DNA of 64,000 bases from Neomicrococcus aestuarii (lineage in GTDB: Bacteria > Actinomycetota > Actinomycetes > Actinomycetales > Micrococcaceae), in assembly GCF_014201135.1 (NCBI RefSeq), contig NZ_JACHDR010000001.1, forward strand, positions 1,302,001-1,366,000, in the 5' to 3' direction. Every line of letters begins with the position of its first letter. Position 1 is the stretch's first letter. The position numbers and the translations under genes were made by a program. The notes under the pieces were generated by a model. The model did no database searches and had not been told where the DNA came from. It saw only the letters and a list, made by a program, of their open reading frames with translations. This document shows positions 44,253 through 52,335 of this stretch, piece after piece.

Positions 44253-44957
44253 CTACGGCGTTGACGAGCTCGGCGAGGGTGACACAGACGGCGGAACAAA
44301 CGTCGACGGTGCTACCGGAGCCGAGCTCTCCGTTCCTGGCAAGCACGGCAACCGGCCCTCGTTGGTGCGGACTTTATCGCGCGTTGTCAGTGACTTGAAG
44401 CTCGAACCCAGAATTACGTCTACGGTTTCGTCCCGCCGGCGGGTATCCGTGACGTACTTGGTTCCGGCCACATTGCGTTGCACAGAGAGTGCCTCGCTGC
44501 GGCCTTGACCACCAGAAATTACGACGCCGATAGTTGCGTCATACGTGAGCCTGCGGTTCGCGACCACCCCAATTTTGAAGCCACGATCTCGCAATTGCGT
44601 GGCGACCTTGGCGGCCAGTCCCGCTCTCCCGGTGGCGTTGTACACGTTCACGGTCACCGTGTTGTTGTCCGCGTAGGCGAACTCTTCCACCGGACATCTG
44701 TCGTCCACGACAGCCACGGAGTCGGAATCAAGTCCCGGAACCACCCACTGGCGCGTCAGCACCATCCAGCCTGCGAAAGCCGCAGCAGCCAGCATCACCG
44801 TCACCAATACCAGCACCACCCCGTGACGGAAGTGGCGGCGTCGTCGTGCTTTCTCTTCAGCACGGGAGTATTCGTCCTGGACGCTCACGTCCAGGAGTTC
44901 GTCTTCGGTGACGATGTGATGACCGTTCAGACGGTCCGGGCGTTGGCTTTTACTCAC
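44253..44957 (-). CDS. LytR-C domain membrane-anchored protein
   Basis: A cytoplasmic N-terminus (VTEDELLDVSVQDEYSRAEEKARRRR) precedes one transmembrane helix (VVLVLVTVMLAAAAFAGWMVL, in part, about 49-69). An exported C-terminal LytR_cpsA_psr C-like domain follows: VTVNVYNATGRAGLAAKVATQLRDRGF, in sections. The tail is Ser/Pro-rich. The LytR_C domain is linked to cell-wall proteins, but the catalytic LCP domain is absent. A variant motif copy encodes ARRRRH. Confidence 0.82.
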   Translation of the reverse strand: MSKSQRPDRLNGHHIVTEDELLDVSVQDEYSRAEEKARRRRHFRHGVVLVLVTVMLAAAAFAGWMVLTRQWVVPGLDSDSVAVVDDRCPVEEFAYADNNTVTVNVYNATGRAGLAAKVATQLRDRGFKIGVVANRRLTYDATIGVVISGGQGRSEALSVQRNVAGTKYVTDTRRRDETVDVILGSSFKSLTTRDKVRTNEGRLPCLPGTESSAPVAPSTFVPPSVSPSPSSSTP

Positions 44958-45131
44958 TGCGGCAAGCTCCGGGTGACCTCATATAGCTAGAGTACGGAAG
45001 TCCTCGTGAGTACTGAATCATTGCCGCAAAACCGTTACGAAATCGTGTTTGTCAAGTTTCATTACGTTGGAGGCCACGGGGCGGAATACAGCTAAACATT
45101 TCATTGCTTTAACTCCCAAAGGAGTTGAACC

Positions 45132-46157
45132 ATGGAACCTATGACAAAAGTCCGCACTTCCGTCCCCGTCCTCGACTTGTCGACCGCACGGTCCTCTGAC
45201 GGTTCGTTTAACCCAGAATTCATTGATGCACTTCGGGATGCCACCCACAATGTTGGGTTCTTCCAGGTCGTTGGATACGGCGGAAGCGACAACCAGGCCG
45301 GGGAACTTCTGGACACTCTCCGCGAGTTCTTTGCGCGCCCCGTTGGCGAGCGCCTTTTGCTGGACAACCGCAACTCCCCGCAGTTCCGCGGTTACACCCG
45401 TTTGGGTAAGGAAGTAACGCAGGGTCGTGCGGACGCACGCGAGCAGATCGACTACGGACCGGCACGTCCGGCGCTTGAAAACGTGCCCGAGGATCAGCCG
45501 CACTTGAAACTACAGGGCCCCAACCAGTGGCCGTCTGCATTCCCGCAGCTCGAAGAGAAGGCCATGGACTGGGCCGCGCTCATGTCCTCGATTGGTGACG
45601 AGCTCTTGTCCGCCATTGCGGTCTCTTTGGAACTACCTGCCGATTACTTCGCTGAACCGTTCTCTGGCACGCCCGCCTGGATGGGCAAGCTCGTCCACTA
45701 TGTGGGTACCGGCGCTGTTCCCGAAGCAGGATCGCAAGGTGTGGGCGCGCACGCCGACTACGGTTTCGTGACGCTCTTGCTGCAGGACGAGGTCGGCGGA
45801 CTCGAGGTCAAGCCGTACGGTCAGGATGAGTGGATTGATGTTGATCCCATCCCGGGCGCTCTTGTGGTGAACTTGGGCGAAATGCTCGAAGTTGCTACTA
45901 ACGGTTACTTGATGGCCACGATCCACCGCGTGACGGCCCCTCCAGCTGGAGTTGACCGCTATTCGGTACCGTTCTTCTGGTCACCGCGACTCGATGCCAC
46001 CATCGACCCGGTCCCGCTTCCTGAGCACCTTGCTGCCCAGGCTCGTGGCGTCTCTGACGATCCACACAACCCCATGCTGTCCAACTACGGATCCAACATG
46101 CTCAAGGGCTTCCTTCGCGCTCACCCTGAGGTGGCGAAGAAGTGGTACGACCGCTAA
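45132..46157 (+). CDS. 2-oxoglutarate/Fe(II)-dependent oxygenase (isopenicillin-N-synthase family)
   Basis: 341 residues with a DIOX_N-type start (VPVLDLSTARSS) and the iron site GAHADYGFVTLL (HxD, about 215-217) plus IHRVTAP (His about 273) and the RYSVPFFWSP motif near the 2OG-binding Arg. Members oxidise small metabolites; the substrate is not evident. ATG at 45132 follows AAAGGAG. A strong terminator follows. Confidence 0.9.
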   Translation: MEPMTKVRTSVPVLDLSTARSSDGSFNPEFIDALRDATHNVGFFQVVGYGGSDNQAGELLDTLREFFARPVGERLLLDNRNSPQFRGYTRLGKEVTQGRADAREQIDYGPARPALENVPEDQPHLKLQGPNQWPSAFPQLEEKAMDWAALMSSIGDELLSAIAVSLELPADYFAEPFSGTPAWMGKLVHYVGTGAVPEAGSQGVGAHADYGFVTLLLQDEVGGLEVKPYGQDEWIDVDPIPGALVVNLGEMLEVATNGYLMATIHRVTAPPAGVDRYSVPFFWSPRLDATIDPVPLPEHLAAQARGVSDDPHNPMLSNYGSNMLKGFLRAHPEVAKKWYDR

Positions 46158-46188
46158 ACAGCGCTCAATAGCCACCTGCTCATCCATT

Positions 46189-46229
46189 GGTGGGGCTGAT
46201 CATTCTCTCGTTGAGAAGATCAGCCCCAC
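46189..46229 (+). terminator. Rho-independent terminator
   Basis: GTGGGGCTGATC and GATCAGCCCCAC form a 12-base perfect stem that extends inward, followed by TGTGCTTTTGC. Confidence 0.85.
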
Positions 46230-46281
46230 CTGTGCTTTTGCTTCAAAGTAGTCCGTGCATCAAGAGGATGCGGTCTATTGA

Positions 46282-47193
46282 CTAAGGCTTCCAGCCTTCG
46301 ACCGTTCCGTCCGGCGATGCGAGCTTTGCAATGAGCGAGCAGTCTTTCTTCCCGAGGCCCTGATCAATCAGCGTCTGGAACATCTCGGCCGCGAGGGAGG
46401 CAGCCTCGAGATTGACGCCGGTCTCGTTGCCAGCTTCAAGCGCCAAGGACACGTCCTTGAGCGCCAGTTCAGCAGTGAAGGTGGCGTCAAAGTTGTTGTT
46501 GGCCGCCGCTGAAGCCACGATTCCAGGGACTGGGTACCACGTGCGCTGCGCCCACGACTGGCCAGAGGACGTGTTTGCGACGTTCCAGAAAGTCTGCGCA
46601 TCAAGGCCCAAACGCTCGGCCAGCTGAGAGCCTTCGGCGATGCCCATCAGGTTAATGAAAAGCATCATGTTGTTGACAATCTTGGACGCAATACCCGTAG
46701 TGGCGCCACCGGTCTCGATGATGTGTCCTGCCATGGGCGCCACGAACTCGCGAGCGCGCTGGACGCCGTCTTCATCGCCGCCCAACATGAACGTCAGGGT
46801 GCCGGCGGCGGCTCCGCTGATCCCTCCGGAAACCGGCGCATCCACAAACACGAAGCCACGCTTTTGAGATTCTTCGTGGCAAAAACGTGATGTCGCGAGA
46901 TCCACAGTTGAAGTGTCGGCCAGAAGAGCTGTTTTGGGTGCGTGTTCCCAAATGCCGTCCTCGCCATCGAAGACGGAGCGCACGTGCTCGCCTTTCGGAA
47001 GACTCGTGAACACCACGTCGGCGTCGGACACGGCATCTTTGATGGATCCCACCACCTCCACGCCGCCGTCCCTAGCATTTTGTTGGGCGCGCTGACTCAA
47101 GTCGAATCCGCGCACGGTATGCCCTGCATTGAAGATATTGGACGCCATGGGACCGCCCATGTTTCCGAGCCCAATCCAACCGTAGACTGCCAC
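46282..47193 (-). CDS. NAD(P)-dependent beta-hydroxyacid dehydrogenase (3-hydroxyisobutyrate dehydrogenase-like)
   Basis: About 303 residues. The Rossmann motif is YGWIGLGNMGGPMASNIFNAG (in two parts). The substrate-binding DAPVSGGISGAAAGTL and catalytic Lys in GIASKIVNNMMLFINL (about 170) fit 3-hydroxyisobutyrate dehydrogenase or tartronate-semialdehyde reductase. I use GTG at 47193 after AAAGGGG; an in-frame codon at 47241 gives a longer N-terminus without support. No mmsA or hyi neighbour to settle the substrate. Confidence 0.86.
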   Translation of the reverse strand: MAVYGWIGLGNMGGPMASNIFNAGHTVRGFDLSQRAQQNARDGGVEVVGSIKDAVSDADVVFTSLPKGEHVRSVFDGEDGIWEHAPKTALLADTSTVDLATSRFCHEESQKRGFVFVDAPVSGGISGAAAGTLTFMLGGDEDGVQRAREFVAPMAGHIIETGGATTGIASKIVNNMMLFINLMGIAEGSQLAERLGLDAQTFWNVANTSSGQSWAQRTWYPVPGIVASAAANNNFDATFTAELALKDVSLALEAGNETGVNLEAASLAAEMFQTLIDQGLGKKDCSLIAKLASPDGTVEGWKP

Positions 47194-47391
47194 TTTTCCC
47201 CTTTCGGAAGCGATCCGCTTCTCTCCTGGTTCTGCCGTCACCTTCGACGAGCTACTGTCACCCTCGACGAGCCGACTTACGTTGCGCCCCGATTACTCTG
47301 TATGCCCGTGGCGTCCCTTCAACCTATGCCCGAGAGCACATTTGCTCAACCCTCTGCAAGGAATTAGTTCACGTCCAACACATGCTGTGGC

Positions 47392-47922
47392 TTAAAGCTC
47401 TGCGGCTCGAGCCATGACCGCATACGGTTCCTTGCGCGCCGGGTAGTAGTCATCCCACGCGATCTCGTTGGCGTCTTCTTCGGCGACAGCTGCCACCAGA
47501 CGATCCATGTAGTACTCCCAGCCCGGCCCTACCTCTGACAGCATCGAGAGCACAAAATCCCTGGCCATCGGCTGGATGAACGTGAGTTCAGTAGTAGGTC
47601 CGTTTTCGGCCAAGTGAACTTCGAGCGTCCACGGTTGATCCGCTGGCCCCTGCTGTACTTTGACCACTTCGGGGGCTCGGCATTCAAGAATTTTGACTAC
47701 CTGAAGCGCATCGCCTTCTTCGGCGACCATTTTCATGTGCACGACTCCAGACGATGGGTCACCCTCCCAGGTTCCCATCCAACGCCCACATTCAACGGAG
47801 TCCGTGAGCACGGTCCACACCGTTTCAGGTTTCACGTCAAAGTGACGGTGCAGCACTAGCTCAAACTGGTCATCGGTGGTGGGGCGCAGAAGACCCGTGA
47901 CAGATACGCTCATAAGCGTCAT
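47392..47922 (-). CDS. SRPBCC/AHSA1-like protein
   Basis: 176 residues with the AHSA1/CalC pattern: FELVLHRHFDVKPETVWTVLTDSVECGRWMGTWEGDP, in sections, followed by TELTFIQPMARDF and GPGWEYYMDRLVAAV. Lipid/ligand-binding fold, function unknown. The start may be ATG 47922 or 47913; neither has a strong ribosome site. 15 bases after the DUF1697 gene upstream. Confidence 0.8.
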   Translation of the reverse strand: MTLMSVSVTGLLRPTTDDQFELVLHRHFDVKPETVWTVLTDSVECGRWMGTWEGDPSSGVVHMKMVAEEGDALQVVKILECRAPEVVKVQQGPADQPWTLEVHLAENGPTTELTFIQPMARDFVLSMLSEVGPGWEYYMDRLVAAVAEEDANEIAWDDYYPARKEPYAVMARAAEL

Positions 47923-47937
47923 TCTTACACTTCAAGA

Positions 47938-48477
47938 TCAAATTTTGGCGAGCACCTTGTCGAAAGTATTGAGATTCCGAGTGGTCACGTGCGGCTTGAA
48001 CTTCGCTTTCGCCAAGTACTTGGATATCGGAGTATCCAGCGAGGATCCTTTGGGACATTCCCACCAGAGCACATCACCATGAGCCGCAACTCGTTCACCC
48101 GCAGCAGCCATGTCTTCGGGGCTGACGGACTCCACAACCTCTGAGATCACATCAGCCGAGGTGGCCAGAACGCCGTAGGCATGATGCGTGGAGGTATCGC
48201 GCCCGAAGGGATACCCAGCGACAATCTCGCGAACCTGATCAGGGGTCTTCACGATCACCCACGCCTCGTACCCGAAAGCAGCCCTCAAAACGCCTTCCAC
48301 CTCGGTTTTCACGTCGGCGGCCGTCCGCCCACCCGAGTCCAGCAAGACGTTACCCGTGGCAAGAACGGTACTCACGCCGTCGTAATCAGCATCCTTAAGA
48401 GCCTGCTGCAAAGCGGCCATGCTGAGCCGCACTCCGCCAACGTTGATGCCGCGCAAGAAAACGGCGAGACTGGTCAT
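47938..48477 (-). CDS. DUF1697 protein
   Basis: 179 residues starting MTSLAVFLRGINVGGVRLSM, the DUF1697 signature (LLRGINVGG), then TVLATGNVLLDSGG and GKYLA-like SKYLAKAKFKPHVTTRNLNT. The molecular role of the family is unknown. ATG 48477; same strand as the AHSA1-like gene and likely cotranscribed. Confidence 0.86.
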   Translation of the reverse strand: MTSLAVFLRGINVGGVRLSMAALQQALKDADYDGVSTVLATGNVLLDSGGRTAADVKTEVEGVLRAAFGYEAWVIVKTPDQVREIVAGYPFGRDTSTHHAYGVLATSADVISEVVESVSPEDMAAAGERVAAHGDVLWWECPKGSSLDTPISKYLAKAKFKPHVTTRNLNTFDKVLAKI

Positions 48478-48514
48478 GGGGCCATCGTAGGCGCCTTGCT
48501 AGAAGGGGGACAAC

Positions 48515-49261
48515 ATGCGGGTAGCGGTGCTGGGCGGAACCGGAACGATCGGCAAACGGATTGTCCTTGAGCTGAGACGGCGCGGTGTCGAGACGATCGC
48601 GCTCTCCCGCGCTCAGGGCGTGGATGCGCTCAGTGGCTCGGGCTTGGTCGCGGCTCTCCAGGGCGTCGACGTGGTGGTGGACGCGCTCAATACGAATACT
48701 TTCGCGGCGGCTACGGCGAAGCGATTTTTTATTACGACGGCGAACCATGTCGCGTACGCAGCGCGCGTCAACGACGTGCAGCGTGTGGTGTGCGTGTCCA
48801 TTGTGAACGCCACAGACCCCGCCGTGCTTCGGACCAACGGGTACTACGCGGGCAAAGCCGCCCAGGAAAACGCGTACCTGAAATCCGGGCTCCCCGTGCA
48901 AATCGTGCGCACCACTCAGTGGTTTGAGCTCGCCGAACAGCTCTCCAAGCAACTGCGTGTGGGGCGCTTCGCGGTGGTTCCACGGATGCTGAGTCAGCCG
49001 ATCGCCGCCGCGCGGTTCGTTGCAGAGAACGTTTTGGCTGATCCGTGGGAGCCGATCGCAGAAATTGGCGGTCCTGCTCCTTTGGATCTTGCTGCTGCCG
49101 CGCAGCGCATTGCATCAAAGGACTCTGCCGCGGCCGACTCCGCCTCGCTCAAGGTCTTCCCCATCCCGCTTCCGGGTCCCATGGGTTCTGGCGGGCTGCT
49201 GCCAGCGGCGGGAACGCGTACTGATTCTGAGACCTTTGAGCAATGGCTCTCACGGCGTTAA
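48515..49261 (+). CDS. NAD(P)-binding SDR-like protein (NmrA type)
   Basis: 248 residues beginning MRVAVLGGTGTIGKRIVLELRRRG, the Rossmann GGTGTIG motif of NmrA/atypical SDRs, then VDVVVDALN and VQRVVCVSIVNATDPA. The catalytic Tyr/Lys pair is YYAGKAAQENAYLKSG (YxxxK, about 110). Probably a small oxidoreductase or regulator. Confidence 0.82.
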   Translation: MRVAVLGGTGTIGKRIVLELRRRGVETIALSRAQGVDALSGSGLVAALQGVDVVVDALNTNTFAAATAKRFFITTANHVAYAARVNDVQRVVCVSIVNATDPAVLRTNGYYAGKAAQENAYLKSGLPVQIVRTTQWFELAEQLSKQLRVGRFAVVPRMLSQPIAAARFVAENVLADPWEPIAEIGGPAPLDLAAAAQRIASKDSAAADSASLKVFPIPLPGPMGSGGLLPAAGTRTDSETFEQWLSRR

Positions 49262-49332
49262 TCTGACGCTCCTGCAGAATTTAGACAGACTTGTGACAAC
49301 TCCATGACTAAAAAGAGCCTAAAAACTTCCCT

Positions 49333-49860
49333 CTAGGCGTTCTTGAGCACCCGGTAGCGCGTGCAGACGAACGCCCGATTCTGGGCCAGCTCGACAAGCT
49401 CGAGGTCTAGTTCCTGCGTGAAAAGTGGCTGGCCGTTGCCGAGCATCACCGGCGCGAACTGGACCCAGATTTCGTCGAGATGACCGGCGGCTGCGAACTG
49501 TGAGGCGAGGTCTCCCCCACCTACCACCCACACGTCTTTGCCCTGCGCGGACGCCTCGATGCTTTCAAAGTTTTCGGACACCGATCCGCCCACAATGCGA
49601 ACGTCTGCGCCGTCCGGAAGAGGCAGGTCCTGATGCGTAAACACCCAAGTGGGCTGAGAATATCCCCACTTGTCTTCGTGCTCTCGCAGCCACTCGTAGG
49701 TGGAGCGGCCCATCACGAGCGCGCCCACGTTTTGAACGAACGCCGGGTAGGCCATGGGGCCCTCTTGATCGAAGTCTTGGCGCATGAGCCACTCGAGCGA
49801 ATGGTCTTCCGTAGCAAGGAATCCGTCCAGCGTCGATGCCGTGTAAAAGATGGTTGCCAT
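49333..49860 (-). CDS. Dihydrofolate-reductase-family protein (RibD C-terminal type)
   Basis: 175 residues in the RibD-C/DHFR-like fold: MATIFYTASTLDGFLATED at the start, GALVMGRSTYEWL in the middle, and KDVWVVGGGDLASQFAAAGHLDEIWV near the end. Usually NADPH-dependent reductases; the substrate is unknown. ATG 49860. Confidence 0.85.
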   Translation of the reverse strand: MATIFYTASTLDGFLATEDHSLEWLMRQDFDQEGPMAYPAFVQNVGALVMGRSTYEWLREHEDKWGYSQPTWVFTHQDLPLPDGADVRIVGGSVSENFESIEASAQGKDVWVVGGGDLASQFAAAGHLDEIWVQFAPVMLGNGQPLFTQELDLELVELAQNRAFVCTRYRVLKNA

Positions 49861-49910
49861 GGGACAACCCTAATCCTGACCATTGACACTTAGGCCTACC
49901 CAGAAACGCA

Positions 49911-49943
49911 AAATCGGCCCCTGACTAGGTCAGGAGCCGATTT
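49911..49943 (-). terminator. Terminator of the tRNA-Ser gene
   Basis: AAATCGGC-CCTGAC / GTCAGG-GCCGATTT stem with single bulges, just beyond the 3' end of the tRNA on the minus strand. Confidence 0.75.
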
Positions 49944-49947
49944 AACT

Positions 49948-50035
49948 TGGCGGAGGATGGGGGATTTGAACCCCCGAGGGCGTTAACCCAACACGCGTTC
50001 CAGGCGTGCGCCATAGGCCGCTAGGCGAATCCTCC
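49948..50035 (-). tRNA. tRNA-Ser (anticodon GGA), 3' CCA encoded
   Basis: Minus strand folds as an 88-base type II tRNA. The acceptor GGAGGAT pairs with ATCCTCC, followed by G-CCA. The anticodon loop CTGGAAC (stem CACGC/GCGTG) gives GGA, reading UCC/UCU. A variable arm and the GGTTCAAATCC T-loop are present. Confidence 0.93.
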
Positions 50036-50145
50036 AAGCGCTCTAAGAGCAGGTTCAAGCATAACGGACACTTGCCGAAGTTCGAAATCGAGAGGTCCAC
50101 CTCACACTGGGCGCCCAAGAATCGTCACCTGACGTTCACCTCGGG

Positions 50146-50151
50146 TACACT
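50146..50151 (+). promoter_or_regulatory. -10 element of the SRP RNA gene
   Basis: TACACT lies seven bases before the expected 5' end of the SRP RNA. I could not identify a convincing -35. Confidence 0.4.
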
Positions 50152-50157
50152 ATTAGG

Positions 50158-50246
50158 CGGCCCCTCATGTGGTGTCATCCTGTGAACTCCCCCAGGACCG
50201 GAAGGTAGCAAGGGTAAGCGGGCTCTGGCAGGTGCATGAGGGGTTT
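50158..50246 (+). ncRNA. ffs: SRP RNA, small bacterial 4.5S type
   Basis: CCCCTCATG and CATGAGGGG pair at the ends, and the core contains GGAACTCCC-like flanks and the conserved AGGACCGGAAGGTAGCAAGGG (in two parts, SRP helix 8 with GGAA tetraloop and internal AGCA). Followed by TTTT. Binds Ffh for membrane-protein targeting. Confidence 0.93.
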
Positions 50247-50282
50247 TAACGTCTCCGCTTGTTTTCAGCATTGGAGGTTTCA

Positions 50283-51239
50283 GTGGCTGTGGAAAATCGT
50301 GCGGGAAGATACGCACCCAGCCCGTCCGGCGAATTACACATCGGCAATCTGCGTACCGCGCTTCTCGCGTGGCTTTTTGCGCGCAGCACCGGCCGCCGGT
50401 TTCTGTTGCGGGTTGAAGATCTTGATCGCGCTCGCGCCGGCTCTGAAGAACAACAAATTGCTGACTTGCAGCGCATCGGCCTGACCTGGGACGAAACTCC
50501 GCTTCGTCAGACTGATCGCGGCGATCTCTATCGCGACGCCATCACAAAACTCCAAGCCCGCGGGCTAGTTTTCGAGTGCTTCTGCACGCGACGAGACATT
50601 GCAGAAGCGACCTCGGCTCCACACGCAGCCCCAGGCGCTTACCCCGGAACGTGCCGCGATCTCACCGAAGAGCAACGAGCCCGCAAACGCCTCGAGCGGC
50701 CGGCCGCCTTGCGCTTGCGTTCCGAAGTCACCGAATCCACCGTGACGGATGAGGTCTACGGGACCTACACGGGCGTCGTGGACGACTTCGTGCTCTTGCG
50801 TAACGACGGCGTCCCGGCCTACAACTTCGCAACCGTCCTCGACGATCTCCTACAGGGCGTCGACCAAGTGGTGCGCGGCGAGGATCTGCTCTCTTCCGCG
50901 CCCCGCCAGTCCTATTTGCGCTCGCTTCTTTCTCCGGAGTACGACGACGCAGCTCCCCCACTGCGCTACGCTCACGTTCCTATGGTGCTCAATACGAGCG
51001 GACAGCGCCTCGCTAAGCGTGATGGCGCGGTGACGCTGGCGGATCTCGAATTGTTGGGGTTCAGCACTGCCGAGGTGGTTGCCGAACTGCTTCTGTCTGT
51101 GGGGTTGCCCGGTGATGGAACTCGCAGCCCTTCAGAACAGCTCGATGCCGCCCTGCTCGTCTTTGATTCGCAACGTTTGCCGCGCGAGCCGTGGATCTTC
51201 GACGAATTCGCCTTACGTCACCCGGGCAACGAAACGTAG
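50283..51239 (+). CDS. gluQ: Glutamyl-Q tRNA(Asp) synthetase
   Basis: Charges glutamate onto the queuosine base of tRNA-Asp. It has the class I HIGH-like PSGELHIGNLR (about residues 13-23), LLRVEDLDRARAG, a zinc-type FECFCTRRDIA ... YPGTCRDL, and KMSKS-like LAKRDGAVT. Length (318) lacks the anticodon-binding domain, which separates it from GltX. The likely start is GTG 50283 after TGGAGGTTTCA (MAVENRAG); an ATG at 50259 is possible. It lies after ffs. A perfect 17-mer encodes EYDDAAP. Confidence 0.92.
   Translation: MAVENRAGRYAPSPSGELHIGNLRTALLAWLFARSTGRRFLLRVEDLDRARAGSEEQQIADLQRIGLTWDETPLRQTDRGDLYRDAITKLQARGLVFECFCTRRDIAEATSAPHAAPGAYPGTCRDLTEEQRARKRLERPAALRLRSEVTESTVTDEVYGTYTGVVDDFVLLRNDGVPAYNFATVLDDLLQGVDQVVRGEDLLSSAPRQSYLRSLLSPEYDDAAPPLRYAHVPMVLNTSGQRLAKRDGAVTLADLELLGFSTAEVVAELLLSVGLPGDGTRSPSEQLDAALLVFDSQRLPREPWIFDEFALRHPGNET
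50938..50954 (+). repeat. Dispersed 17-mer motif, perfect copy
   Basis: AGTACGACGACGCAGCT within gluQ, read as EYDDAA. Confidence 0.75.
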
Positions 51240-51290
51240 TTTTCAGCGTATCGGTAGACAACAGTTTTAAGCGCTGACTAGTCTCGCGGT

Positions 51291-52274
51291 ATGACCGCCA
51301 CTGAGAGCACTACCGCACACACTGCCATTTCAGGATCCAACATTCTTCTGGTTTCCGACCCTCACCCGCAGGTCCGTGCTGCGTTGAGGGATGATTACTC
51401 GGCCTATTTACTCCCTACGGATGCTGCGGAGCGGGAATCGTTCTTGGCCGAACATGGTGCGGATATTCGGGTGGCTGTGTGCTCGGCTATGGCTGGCGTC
51501 GGCACCGAGCTAATGAAGTCTCTACCGAATCTTGAAGCGGTCATGAACTTTGGAGTGGGCTATGACTCCACGGATGTGGCGCAAGCTGCTGAACGCGGCA
51601 TCGTCGTGAGCAATACCCCGGATGTGCTCAACGAATGTGTCGCCGACTCCGCCCTAGCGCTCTACCTTGACGCATTACGGCAAGTGTCCGCGGCGGACCG
51701 CTACGTCCGCGCCGGAAAATGGGAATCGGAGGGATCCTATCCGCTGACCACCCGCGCTTCGGGGCGCACGGTGGGCATCGTTGGTTTGGGTCGCATCGGT
51801 GCGGCGATCGCACAGCGTCTTGAAGGTTTTGGTTGCACCATCGAGTACCACAACCGTAATGAGAAGCCGGGCGTCCCGTACCGCTACCACTCCAGTCTCG
51901 TGGATCTTGCGGCCTCCGTTGATGTTCTGGTGGTCGCTGCAACCGGAGGCCCGGAATCCCGCGGACTAGTGAGTGCAGAAGTCCTCAAAGCGTTGGGTTC
52001 TCATGGATATCTCATCAACATTTCGCGCGGAACCGTAGTGGATGAGAAGGCATTGATTGCAGCCCTTCAGAACGGCACCATCGCTGGCGCTGGCTTGGAT
52101 GTCTTCGAGAGCGAGCCGCACGTTCCAGAGGAATTGCGCGCCTTTGACAACGTGGTGCTTCAGCCACACGTTGGTTCCGGCACCGTGGAAACTCGCGCGG
52201 ACATGGCTTCTCTCACGTTGGAGAACCTTCGGAGCTACGTTTCCACCGGAACCTTAGTCACGCCGATCTCCTAG
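51291..52274 (+). CDS. D-2-hydroxyacid dehydrogenase
   Basis: 327 residues. NAD(P)-binding GRTVGIVGLGRIGAAIAQRL (GxGxxG, about 158-177). The catalytic Arg is in NISRGTVVDEKALI, the Glu in DVFESEPHVPEEL, and the His in VVLQPHVGSGTVETR. The N-terminal VMNFGVGYDSTDVAQAAERG matches glyoxylate/hydroxypyruvate reductases. ATG 51291. Substrate likely hydroxypyruvate/glyoxylate, but not proven. Confidence 0.9.
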   Translation: MTATESTTAHTAISGSNILLVSDPHPQVRAALRDDYSAYLLPTDAAERESFLAEHGADIRVAVCSAMAGVGTELMKSLPNLEAVMNFGVGYDSTDVAQAAERGIVVSNTPDVLNECVADSALALYLDALRQVSAADRYVRAGKWESEGSYPLTTRASGRTVGIVGLGRIGAAIAQRLEGFGCTIEYHNRNEKPGVPYRYHSSLVDLAASVDVLVVAATGGPESRGLVSAEVLKALGSHGYLINISRGTVVDEKALIAALQNGTIAGAGLDVFESEPHVPEELRAFDNVVLQPHVGSGTVETRADMASLTLENLRSYVSTGTLVTPIS

Positions 52275-52335
52275 TTTCCACAGCTGGGAGGGGCGCGCTT
52301 CACGCTCGAGCGTCAATCCGGATATTGTCTATGGG